DNA from: Comamonadaceae bacterium
GTDB lineage: Bacteria; Pseudomonadota; Gammaproteobacteria; Burkholderiales; Burkholderiaceae_C
Assembly (NCBI GenBank): GCA_023259355.1
Contig: JAHFQI010000017.1
Location: 1 to 33,012 of the forward strand
Direction: 5' to 3'
DNA: 33,012 nt
Below are positions 7,296 to 14,204 of the stretch, piece after piece (position 1 is the first letter of the stretch; each line of letters starts with the position of its first letter). The position numbers were made by a program, and so were the translations under genes. The notes beneath the pieces are model-generated. The model ran no database searches. It worked only from the letters and a program-made list of their open reading frames with translations, and was not told the DNA's origin.

Positions 7296-8474
7296 ATGAG
7301 CTGGACGCTGCCCTCGGTGGGTCTCAACGCACTGCTGGCCGGATTGCAGGAGGCGCAGCTGGCGCTGCGGGCCGTGCTGCACGCGCTGGGTCTGGCGCCG
7401 GACCTGCACGGCCAGCCGGCATGGCCGTTCGCGCAGCGCGTGGCGAGCGAGATGCTGGTGTTCGACGCCGGCCATGCGCGCCGCGTCGTGCTGGCCCTGG
7501 CCGCGGCGGCTTTGACCGGTGTGGCGCTGCTTCTCTCGATCCTCTGGCGCCGCGGACGTTACTGGATGTGGGCGGGCGCGTTGGCTTTGGTGGTGCTGAC
7601 GCCCTGGCCCGAGGCGCACCTGCTGTTCGCGCCAACGACGCCGACGGCCTTTCATGGCGCGACCAGCGGATTCACCGCGGAGGGCATCGAACGCGGCCGC
7701 GCCGTCTACGCGCAGCACTGCCTGCGCTGCCATGGCACCGATGGCCGGGGCGAGGGGCCGGACGCCGCGCGCCTGCCGATGTGGCCGCCCACGCTCAATG
7801 GCTCGCTGCTGTGGAAGCGCCTGGATGGCGAGCTGTTCTGGCACGTTCGCCAGGGCATGCAGGGCCGCGACGGGCGCGAGACCATGCCCGCTTTTGGCGC
7901 GCAACTCGCTGACGGGCAGGTCTGGGAGGTGCTGGACTTCCTGCAGGCGCAGGCCGCGGGCCAGATGCTGGCGCGCGAGGGAGCCTGGGCCTTTCCGGTG
8001 CGGCTGCCCGACGCCACCGTGCAGTGCCGCGCCGGACCGCCGCGCCGGCTGCGGCATCTGCACGGACAGCGTTTGCGCGTGGTGGCCGCCGGCCCCGGCG
8101 TCCCGCTGCCGGCCGACGACCCACGGCTGGTCACGGTCGCCCTGGCGCTGCCCGGTGTGGCGCCCGCGGGTGAACCGGAATGCCTCGTGCGCGATGCCGA
8201 GGCGGCGTCTGCCCTGGCGCTGGTGCTCGGCGTGACCGGAAACCGGCTCGCCGGCCACCAGGTCATGGTGGACCGCGACGGCTGGCTGCGGGTTCGCGGA
8301 CGCCCCGGCCAGGCCGCCTGGTCCGAAGACGATCTGGTGTGCCGTGCGGCGGGTGCCCCCAAGTCCCCGGCGCAGGCCACCGCTTCCCCAGGCGGCGCCG
8401 ATGGCCTCGAAAACCTGATCCGGCGCATGGATGCCGAACCCGTCCGCCTGCTGCGCGGCGGCTTTCCCCACTGA
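7296..8474 (+). CDS. Membrane-anchored cytochrome c with C-terminal redoxin-like region
   Basis: A 392-residue protein; MSWTLPSVG (ATG at 7296, GGGAGAGG site upstream) is preferred to the ORF-track start. Two hydrophobic segments, about residues 63-84 and 90-104, anchor it. A class I cytochrome c domain follows: heme motif CLRCH at 142-146 and probable axial Met in ETMPAFG (M197). From about 235 to the end there is a further domain with LHGQRLRVV and VMVDRDGWLRVR segments, loosely like a redoxin-type fold without a visible CxxC; I could not identify it firmly. It sits just after the sulfonate-type importer, an unusual partner that suggests an electron-transfer step such as sulfite or sulfinate oxidation. 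That role is inference; no sulfite dehydrogenase gene is visible in the window. Confidence 0.75.
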   Translation: MSWTLPSVGLNALLAGLQEAQLALRAVLHALGLAPDLHGQPAWPFAQRVASEMLVFDAGHARRVVLALAAAALTGVALLLSILWRRGRYWMWAGALALVVLTPWPEAHLLFAPTTPTAFHGATSGFTAEGIERGRAVYAQHCLRCHGTDGRGEGPDAARLPMWPPTLNGSLLWKRLDGELFWHVRQGMQGRDGRETMPAFGAQLADGQVWEVLDFLQAQAAGQMLAREGAWAFPVRLPDATVQCRAGPPRRLRHLHGQRLRVVAAGPGVPLPADDPRLVTVALALPGVAPAGEPECLVRDAEAASALALVLGVTGNRLAGHQVMVDRDGWLRVRGRPGQAAWSEDDLVCRAAGAPKSPAQATASPGGADGLENLIRRMDAEPVRLLRGGFPH

Positions 8475-8635
8475 CGGTGTGCCGAAGAGGGCGTGATCCT
8501 GCCCCGGGGCGGCCTGGCGCTGCGCTCATGCCGAAACCGCATGTGGTCCCGCGTTTTTCTTCGTTGGCCCCGCGCCCGCTTGCTCCTATCGTGACGCTGA
8601 GGCAACGACCTCTTCAGTCATCACCAGGAGTTCTC
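8475..8635 (+). promoter_or_regulatory. Intergenic region upstream of the flavin monooxygenase
   Basis: This 161-base gap carries the candidate promoter at 8559-8592 (separate entry) and a good ribosome site, CAGGAG, about 8 bases before the ATG at 8636. No clear terminator for the upstream cytochrome operon was seen. Confidence 0.4.
8559..8592 (+). promoter_or_regulatory. Candidate promoter with CTTCGTT element (monooxygenase)
   Basis: CTTCG is followed by -35-like TTGGCC (8564-8569), a 17-base spacer and -10-like TATCGT (8587-8592), 43 bases before the ATG. The preceding bases make an exact 13-base match, GTTTTTCTTCGTT, to the region at 4244-4256. This supports shared control of the importer and the monooxygenase. 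Confidence 0.42.
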
Positions 8636-9739
8636 ATGAGTGTCCAGTTCATCGGCATGATCCAGCCGCACGAGGTATCTGAAACCTTTGCGCACAAGGG
8701 GCCTTCGGTCGATCCGTCCTACGTGCGTGTGTTTGCCCAGGCCCATGAACATGCGGGCTTCGACCGCATCCTGGTGCCGGCCAGTTCGTCGAGCCCCGAC
8801 ACCCTGCTGACCGTGAACTACGCGGCCTCGGTCACGCGTGACATCCGCTTCCTGCTGGCGCACCGCCCCGGCTTCGTCGCGCCCACGGTGGCGGCGCGCC
8901 AGCTCGCCACGCTGGACCAGTACACCGGCGGGCGTGTTGCCGTGCACTACATCACCGGGGGGTCGGACGAGGACCAGCAGCGCGATGGCGATTTCCTCGG
9001 CCACGACGAGCGCTACGCCCGCACCGACGAATACCTCACTTTGCTGCGCCGCGTCTGGACGGAGGATCAGCCTTTCGACCATGAGGGCACCTACTACCGC
9101 GTCAAGGGCGCTTGGTCCGAGGTCAAGCCGCTGCAGTCGCCCTGTGTGCCGATCTACTTTGGCGGCGCCTCCGCCCCGGCGCTGCAGGTGGCTGGCCAGC
9201 ATGCCGATGTCTACGCCCTGTGGGGCGAGTCGCTGGCGCAGGCTGGCGATCTGGTGCGCCGGGTGCGCGGCGAAGCCGCCAAGCATGGCCGCAGCATCGA
9301 GTTCAGCATTTCATTCCGGCCCATCCTGGGCGCGACCGAAGAAGAAGCCTGGGCCAAGGCCGACCGCATCCTGGAAGACACCCGCCGCCTGCGCGTGGAC
9401 CAGGGCTTTGCCCGGGGCGGCGCGCTGCAAAGCGAAGGCGCGCGCCGGCTGCTGGCCGATGCCGCCAAAGGCGACCGGGTGGACGAGCGGCTGTGGACCG
9501 CGATTGCCCGCGAAACCGGCGGGCGCTCCAACAGCACCTCGCTGGTCGGCACGCCCGAGCAGGTGGCCGATGCGCTGCTCAAGTACTACGACCTGGGCAT
9601 CACCACTTTCCTGATTCGCGGCTTTGACCCGCTGCCCGACACCATCGCCTACGGCCGCGAGCTCATTCCGCTGGTGCGCCGCAAGGTGGCCGAGCGCGAC
9701 GAACAGCGCACCCTGGCCGCGGCACGCAAGGCCGCCTGA
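8636..9739 (+). CDS. LLM-class FMNH2-dependent monooxygenase, SsuD-like
   Basis: A 367-residue flavin-dependent luciferase-like monooxygenase starting MSVQFIGMIQPHEV; the longer ORF-track start is not supported by a ribosome site. It follows the alkanesulfonate monooxygenase pattern throughout: FLLAHRPGFVAPTVAARQLATLDQYTGGRVAVHYITGG, DERYARTDEYLTLLRRVW, PIYFGGAS and a C-terminal LVGTPEQVADALLKYYDLGITTFLI. Such enzymes use reduced FMN from a partner reductase and O2 to cleave a C-S bond and release sulfite. E. coli SsuD has an active-site Cys in RSCED; this protein has PASSSSPDT at the corresponding place, so the substrate may differ (another sulfonate, or a sulfone). The NADPH-FMN reductase at 19841 is a possible partner. 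Confidence 0.85.
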   Translation: MSVQFIGMIQPHEVSETFAHKGPSVDPSYVRVFAQAHEHAGFDRILVPASSSSPDTLLTVNYAASVTRDIRFLLAHRPGFVAPTVAARQLATLDQYTGGRVAVHYITGGSDEDQQRDGDFLGHDERYARTDEYLTLLRRVWTEDQPFDHEGTYYRVKGAWSEVKPLQSPCVPIYFGGASAPALQVAGQHADVYALWGESLAQAGDLVRRVRGEAAKHGRSIEFSISFRPILGATEEEAWAKADRILEDTRRLRVDQGFARGGALQSEGARRLLADAAKGDRVDERLWTAIARETGGRSNSTSLVGTPEQVADALLKYYDLGITTFLIRGFDPLPDTIAYGRELIPLVRRKVAERDEQRTLAAARKAA

Positions 9740-9804
9740 AAGCACCCCAAGGGCCTGTCTGCGCGGCAGGTTTCGTTGCTTCTCTATTTTTTTGAAAGTC
9801 CGTC
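9740..9804 (+). promoter_or_regulatory. Short leader before the aldolase operon
   Basis: A 65-base gap, notably T-rich just before the ATG at 9805, with GAAAG as a modest ribosome site. It holds TTTCGTT, one base different from the element at the upstream promoters. The element lies too close to the start codon for a comfortable promoter, so read-through from the monooxygenase gene is likely. Confidence 0.3.
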
Positions 9805-10638
9805 ATGTCAGCCGTTCTGTCTTCCCCTTCTTCTTTTTCATCACCGTCCCTCACGCTCGTGACCAACCCGAATCCGCAGCGCAAGGACTGGTTCGACGAC
9901 GTGCCGGCCCGCCCCACGCTGCAGGCCGAGCGCCAGTACCGCAAGGAGCGCCTGGCCGTGGCTTTTCGGCTGTTTGCCCAAGTGGGGCTGAGTCACGGCA
10001 TGGCCGGCCACATCACGGCGCGCGACCCGGAGCTGACAGACCATTTCTGGGTCAATCCGTTTGGCCTGCATTTCTCTCAGATCAAGGTGTCCGACCTGCT
10101 GCTGGTCAACGCCAGGGGCGAGATCGTGGTGGGCCAGGGGCCGCTCAACCGCGCGGCCTTCGCCATCCACGCGGCGCTGCACGAGGCGCGCCCCGACATC
10201 GTGGCCGCCGCGCACACCCACTCCACCTACGGCAAGGCGTGGTCCGCGCTCGGCCGCACGCTGGACCCGCTGACGCAGGACGCCTGCGTGTTCTACGGCG
10301 ACCATGCGCTGTTCGACGATTTCACCGGCGTGGTGCTGGAAACCGACGAGGGCTTTCGCATCGGCAAGGCGTTGGGCCATCGCAAGGCCGTGATCCTGAA
10401 GAACCACGGCATCCTGACGGCCGGCCCCACCGTCGAGTCGGCCGCGTGGTGGTACATCGCGCTGGAGAACGCCTGCCAGGCGCAGCTGCTGGCCGAGGCG
10501 GCGGGCAAGCCTAGCCCGATCGCGCACGAGGTGGCGACGCTGACCCACTCGCAGATCGGCGGGCCGGGCGGCGCGAATTTCGCGTTCCAGAGCCTGTTCG
10601 ATATCCTGGTGCGCCAGCAGCCCGAGGTGTTGCAATGA
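9805..10638 (+). CDS. Class II aldolase/adducin family protein
   Basis: A 277-residue member of the class II aldolase/adducin superfamily. Metal-binding histidines are seen in AAAHTHSTYGKAW and in ILKNHGILTAG; the ligand region SHGMAGHITARDP and the NPFGLHFSQIKVSDLLLVN segment are typical. The position of the acidic catalytic residue of fuculose-phosphate aldolase is occupied by the PLNRAA segment, as in the adducin-like branch, so aldol cleavage is not assured. The first 20 residues are Ser-rich and may be non-essential. It overlaps the next gene by four bases (ATGA), so the two are translationally coupled. The substrate is unknown; the neighbourhood suggests a carbon skeleton left after, or carrying, a sulfur group. 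Confidence 0.82.
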   Translation: MSAVLSSPSSFSSPSLTLVTNPNPQRKDWFDDVPARPTLQAERQYRKERLAVAFRLFAQVGLSHGMAGHITARDPELTDHFWVNPFGLHFSQIKVSDLLLVNARGEIVVGQGPLNRAAFAIHAALHEARPDIVAAAHTHSTYGKAWSALGRTLDPLTQDACVFYGDHALFDDFTGVVLETDEGFRIGKALGHRKAVILKNHGILTAGPTVESAAWWYIALENACQAQLLAEAAGKPSPIAHEVATLTHSQIGGPGGANFAFQSLFDILVRQQPEVLQ

Positions 10639-11780
10639 ACGCGCCGCTGACCTGGGGCCAGGCGGCGCGCGCCCTGAGCGTCGAATTCGCGGCCCGTGCG
10701 CCCGGACATGACCGCGATGCCAGCTTTCCGTTCGAGAACTTCAGCCAGCTGCACGAGGCGGGCCTGTTGAGCCTGGCCGCGCCGCGCGAGCTGGGCGGGC
10801 AGGGCGCCTCGCTGACCCAGTTGGCGGACGTGATCGGCGCCATCGGCCAGGGCGACCCCGCCACCGCGCTGGTGCTGATCATGCAGTACATCCAGCATCG
10901 CGGCATGGCGCCCGGCGGGCGCATCTGGCCGCGTCACCTGGCCGAACAGCTGGTGCGCGAATCGGTCGAGGGCGTGTCGCTGATCAACGCGCTGCGCGTC
11001 GAGCCCGAGCTCGGATCGCCCGCGCGTGGGGGCCTGCCGGGCACGGTGGCGCGCTGGACGCCCGACGGCTGGCGCGTGAGCGGCCACAAGCTCTATTGCA
11101 CCGGCGTGCCTGTCCTCCGCTGGTACGCGGTCTGGGTGCGGACAGACGAAGCCGAGCCGCGCGTGGGCACGGTGCTCGTGCCGGCGGGCCTGCCGGGCAC
11201 GCGCGTGGTCGAAACCTGGGACCACCTGGGGCTGCGCGCCAGCGGCAGCCACGACGTGATCTTCGACGAGGTGCTGGTCGAGCTCGACAACGCGATCGAC
11301 CTTCGGCCGCCGAAGGAGTGGGCCGCGGGTGATCCGGGCCTGCAGGCCGACATGACGGCGATGATGGGCGTGCTCTACACCGGCGTGGCCCGCGCCGCCC
11401 GCGACTGGGTGGTCGATTTCCTGCGGCAGCGCAAGCCGGCCAGCCTGGGCGCGCCGCTGGCCAGCCTGCCGCGGGCGCAGGAGATCGTGGGCCGGATCGA
11501 GGCGCTGCTGTTGACCAACGAACGTCTGGTGGCCAGCCTGGCGCGCGATGTCGATGCCGGCGTGCCGGTGCCGGCGGCCGACAGCGGCCTCATCAAGTCG
11601 GTCGTCACGAACAACGCCGTGCAGGCGGTGGAGGCGGCGCTGTCGCTCAGCAGCAACCACGGCATCTCGCGCCGCAACCCGCTGGAGCGCCACCTGCGCG
11701 ACGTGCTGTGCGGGCGCATCCACACGCCGCAGGACGACAGCGTGCACGTCGCCGCCGGGCGGCGGGTGCTGGGTGTCTGA
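10635..11780 (+). CDS. Acyl-CoA dehydrogenase-fold flavoprotein lacking the catalytic Glu (SfnC/DszC-like)
   Basis: A 381-residue protein of the acyl-CoA dehydrogenase superfamily: N-terminal helical part with ELGGQGASLTQLADVIGAIGQGDPATALV, a middle beta domain with GTVARWTPDGWRVSGHKLYCTGV and DHLGLRASGSHDVIFDEVLV, and a C-terminal helical part. Where true dehydrogenases have the general-base Glu (medium-chain pattern TEYPVEKLMRD), this protein reads SRRNPLERHLRD, so the base is replaced by Arg. That points to an atypical role, such as the flavin monooxygenases DszC/SfnC of sulfur-compound metabolism or a desulfinase-like reaction, and not to ordinary fatty-acid oxidation. It is coupled by ATGA to the aldolase and by an 8-base overlap to the hydroxyacid dehydrogenase. 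Confidence 0.82.
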   Translation: MNAPLTWGQAARALSVEFAARAPGHDRDASFPFENFSQLHEAGLLSLAAPRELGGQGASLTQLADVIGAIGQGDPATALVLIMQYIQHRGMAPGGRIWPRHLAEQLVRESVEGVSLINALRVEPELGSPARGGLPGTVARWTPDGWRVSGHKLYCTGVPVLRWYAVWVRTDEAEPRVGTVLVPAGLPGTRVVETWDHLGLRASGSHDVIFDEVLVELDNAIDLRPPKEWAAGDPGLQADMTAMMGVLYTGVARAARDWVVDFLRQRKPASLGAPLASLPRAQEIVGRIEALLLTNERLVASLARDVDAGVPVPAADSGLIKSVVTNNAVQAVEAALSLSSNHGISRRNPLERHLRDVLCGRIHTPQDDSVHVAAGRRVLGV

Positions 11781-12789
11781 GGCATGGGCCGGGTCCGGGA
11801 AGGGGAGCCCCGCGCCGGTTCCCGCCCCGGTGGTCCTGCTCAACCAGCTCGGCGCAGCGACCGGACGGGCGCTTGTGACCCGACAGGCGCACGTCCTGCG
11901 CGTGATCGACGACGAAGCGCCCGCATGGGATCGCGCGCACGAGGCCGAGGTGCTGCTGACCGCGCCGCGCCACGGCTGGGGCCACGCGCCGGCCGAGGCG
12001 CCGCCGGGATGGCCGGGTCGGCTGCGCTGGGTGCATACCGCCTCGGTGGGCATCGACTTCTTTCCGGACTGGCTGTTCGAGGTGCCGCAGGTGACCTGCG
12101 CGCGCGGTGTCGCGGCCGTGCCGATCGCCGAATTCGTGCTCGCGGCGCTGCTGGAGCACGACCGCTCGCTGGCGCAGCGGCGCGTGGCCGGGCCCGTCGC
12201 GTGGCGCCGTGAATTCGAGCGGGCCAGTGCGTCCCCGATGCCGGTGCTGCAGGGCCAGACCCTGGGCTTGGTGGGCTTCGGCGCCATCGGCCACGAGGTG
12301 GCCCAGCGCGCACTCGCGTTCGGCATGGGCGTGATGGCCTTGCGCCGCACCAGCGCGCCGGTCGGCCTGCCGGGCGTGCGCGCCGTCGCCTCGCTGCACG
12401 AATTGATGGCGTGCTCGGACCATGTGGTGTTGGCGGCGCCGATCACGCCGGAAACCCGTCACCTCATCAATGCCGAGGCGCTGTCGCACGCGCGCCCGGG
12501 CCAGCACCTGGTGAACATCGCGCGCGGCCAGCTGGTCGATCACGAGGCCCTGCTGCGGGCGCTCGACGCGGGGCCACTGGCCGCGGCCACGCTCGATGTG
12601 ACCGACCCGGAGCCGCTGCCCGAGGGTCACGCGCTCTACCTGCATCCCCGCGTGCGCCTGACGCCGCACATTTCGTGGGCGGCCGGCGATGTAGAGGTGG
12701 CGACGCTGCGCAAATTCCAGGACAACCTGGACCGCTACCTCGCCGGACTGCCGTTGCACGACCGGGTTGATCCGGGCCGGGGTTACTGA
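11773..12789 (+). CDS. D-isomer-specific 2-hydroxyacid dehydrogenase
   Basis: A 338-residue NAD(P)-dependent dehydrogenase. The best start is GTG at 11773, overlapping the previous stop by 8 bases; the ORF-track ATG at 11548 lies deep in the upstream gene. The nucleotide-binding motif is GLVGFGAIGHEVAQ, the substrate/catalytic Arg lies in VNIARGQLVDHEALLRAL, the Glu in DVTDPEPLPEGHALY and the catalytic His in RLTPHISWAAGD. The family interconverts 2-hydroxy and 2-keto acids. It ends the aldolase, flavoprotein, dehydrogenase operon. A 2-hydroxy acid product or a sulfolactate-like compound is conceivable, but the substrate cannot be read from sequence. Confidence 0.85.
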   Translation: MSEAWAGSGKGSPAPVPAPVVLLNQLGAATGRALVTRQAHVLRVIDDEAPAWDRAHEAEVLLTAPRHGWGHAPAEAPPGWPGRLRWVHTASVGIDFFPDWLFEVPQVTCARGVAAVPIAEFVLAALLEHDRSLAQRRVAGPVAWRREFERASASPMPVLQGQTLGLVGFGAIGHEVAQRALAFGMGVMALRRTSAPVGLPGVRAVASLHELMACSDHVVLAAPITPETRHLINAEALSHARPGQHLVNIARGQLVDHEALLRALDAGPLAAATLDVTDPEPLPEGHALYLHPRVRLTPHISWAAGDVEVATLRKFQDNLDRYLAGLPLHDRVDPGRGY

Positions 12790-12908
12790 GCCGCGCCGAC
12801 AGCGTAGCCGGCTCACTTGCGCATAAGCATGCGCGAAAGCCTTCGTTGGCAGGGCGCGCACCGGCTGGTGCAATGGCCCATCCCTGTCACTCACCGGAGT
12901 TCATCCCC
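12790..12908 (+). promoter_or_regulatory. Intergenic region with inverted repeat upstream of second sulfonate-type binding protein
   Basis: The 119-base gap contains a perfect inverted repeat, GCGCAT AAGC ATGCGC (12819-12834), directly upstream of the CTTCGTT promoter-like element at 12841, a natural place for an activator or repressor site. GGAG lies before the ATG at 12909. No terminator was recognised for the upstream operon. Confidence 0.45.
12841..12874 (+). promoter_or_regulatory. Candidate promoter with CTTCGTT element (second binding protein)
   Basis: CTTCG is followed by -35-like TTGGCA (12846-12851), a 17-base spacer and -10-like TGCAAT (12869-12874), 34 bases before the ATG. The -10 hexamer and its distance from CTTCG are identical to the candidate promoter at 4250-4283. 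Confidence 0.42.
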
Positions 12909-13859
12909 ATGCAACGACGCCACTTCCATCGCCTCATGACGGCCTCCGCAGCCGCCGCTTCCTTCCTCTCGCCGGTGCTCGGCCATACCCAGTCGCGCAC
13001 GCTGCTGCGTGCCGGCGACCAGAAGGGCGGACTCCAGGCCCTGCTCGAAGCTGCCGGCGAGCTCAAGAACCTGCCTTATGACATCAAGTGGACCGAGTTC
13101 CCGGCGGCAGCGCCGCTGGCCGAGGCGCTGAATGCCGATGCGGTGGATTTCGGCCCGATCGGCGATGCGCCGCTGCTGTTCACGCTCGCCGCGGGCAGCC
13201 GCGTCAAGGCCTTTGCGGTCAACCGCTCCGACGCGTATGGCACGGCCATCCTCGTGGCGCCGAATTCGCCGCTCAAGGACGCGAAGGACCTCAAGGGCCG
13301 AAGCATCGCCACCAACCGCGGCTCGATCGGCCACTTCGTGAGCCTCAAGGCGCTCGAATCGGTGGGTCTCAAGGCCGACGATGCGCAGATCCGCTTCATT
13401 CCCCCGGCCGACGCCAAGCTGGCCCTGACCCAGGGTTCGGTGGATGCCTGGGCCACCTGGGAACCTTATACCGCGCTGGCCGAAACTGGCGGCCATGCGC
13501 GCGTGCTGGTCAATGGCCGCGGACTGTGGAGCGGGCTGAGCTTCCTCGCCGCCACCGATTCGGCGTTGCGTGACAAGCGCGCGATCCTGCAGGACTTCAA
13601 GCAGCGCGTGGTGCGCGCGCAAGTCTGGTCGTACCAGCGTCCTGCCGAATTCGGTGCGACGCTGGCCCGCATCATCGGCATCCCGGCCGACGCCGCACGC
13701 TTGCAGTTCGAGCGACGCGCGACGCGCTGGCAGGACATCGACAGCCAGGTGATCGCCGACCAGCAGCGCACGGCGGATTTCTACCTGGCCGCCGGCCTGG
13801 TGCGGCAGCGGCTGGACGTGCGCAACACCTTCGACACGAGCTTCAACGCCAGGGCCTGA
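12909..13859 (+). CDS. Aliphatic sulfonate-type ABC transporter substrate-binding protein (orphan)
   Basis: A 316-residue periplasmic binding protein of the SsuA family starting MQRRHFHRLMTASAAAASF, a signal sequence with an RR pair resembling a Tat or Sec leader, cleaved near GHTQS. Typical features are LLRAGDQKGGLQALLEAAGELKNLPYDIKWTEFPAAAPLAEALNADAVDFGPIGDAP, then DLKGRSIATNRGSIGHF and GSVDAWATWEPY. This is closer to SsuA than the binding protein at 4349. No permease or ATPase gene is attached; it may use the importer encoded at 5397-7258 or one elsewhere. It has its own candidate promoter and is followed by a decayed fragment, not an operon partner. Confidence 0.87.
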   Translation: MQRRHFHRLMTASAAAASFLSPVLGHTQSRTLLRAGDQKGGLQALLEAAGELKNLPYDIKWTEFPAAAPLAEALNADAVDFGPIGDAPLLFTLAAGSRVKAFAVNRSDAYGTAILVAPNSPLKDAKDLKGRSIATNRGSIGHFVSLKALESVGLKADDAQIRFIPPADAKLALTQGSVDAWATWEPYTALAETGGHARVLVNGRGLWSGLSFLAATDSALRDKRAILQDFKQRVVRAQVWSYQRPAEFGATLARIIGIPADAARLQFERRATRWQDIDSQVIADQQRTADFYLAAGLVRQRLDVRNTFDTSFNARA

Positions 13860-13860
13860 A

Positions 13861-14088
13861 CGGCGCTCGCGCCAAGGCCAATTCCTTGCCACTTCGGTCA
13901 CTCAGTACCGACTCGGCCCGCAGCGCGGCGCGGACATCGCCGGCAATGCCTTCGGTGCCGACGCGGGCTACGGCAAGACGGCGGCCAGCCTGTTCGCCGG
14001 CCAGTCGCGGGGCGGCTTCGGTGGCGGCAATGCCAACGTGCGGCTGAAGGAAAACATCATCGGCGTCGCCTACGCCTGGAAGCTGTGA
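13861..14088 (+). pseudogene. C-terminal remnant, possibly of an outer-membrane protein
   Basis: The frame from 13861 to the TGA at 14086-14088 encodes about 75 residues with no plausible start or ribosome site. The readable part, GADIAGNAFGADAGYGKTAASLFAGQSRGG, ends in RLKENIIGVAYAWKL. The Gly-rich text and final alternating hydrophobic strand resemble the last strand of an outer-membrane beta-barrel, and codon use is like real genes. The frame stays open back to 13753 inside the upstream gene but in shadow sequence. I read it as the 3' end of a gene whose front was deleted. The protein family is not identified with certainty. Confidence 0.4.
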
Positions 14089-14155
14089 TCGGCGGGGTGC
14101 AGCGCCAGCGCCCGTGATATTCAGATGATTTGGTTATTACAAAACGATTACTCAG

Positions 14156-14187
14156 TCGTTTGAGTTTTCAAGCGACCTCTTTAGAGT
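14156..14187 (+). promoter_or_regulatory. Candidate promoter of the encapsulin operon (TCGTTTGAGTT element)
   Basis: TTGAGT (14160-14165), a 16-base spacer and TAGAGT (14182-14187) form a moderate promoter. The 11-mer TCGTTTGAGTT (14156-14166) spanning the -35 recurs exactly at 22268-22278 in front of the sulfate transporter operon, where a hexamer pair with the same 16-base spacing is found. Confidence 0.42.
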
Positions 14188-14204
14188 CTCTTTCACCGCC
14201 TTCA

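Noticed and set aside
10293-12446. 717-residue minus-strand ORF
   Set aside because: Low-complexity shadow of the aldolase, flavoprotein and dehydrogenase genes, all of which have clear family motifs on the plus strand.
12841-12874. Sigma-54 type (-24/-12) promoter at the CTTCGTT sites
   Set aside because: The GG-N10-GC spacing is not met at the sites checked; a 17-base-spaced vegetative-type hexamer pair fits all three better.
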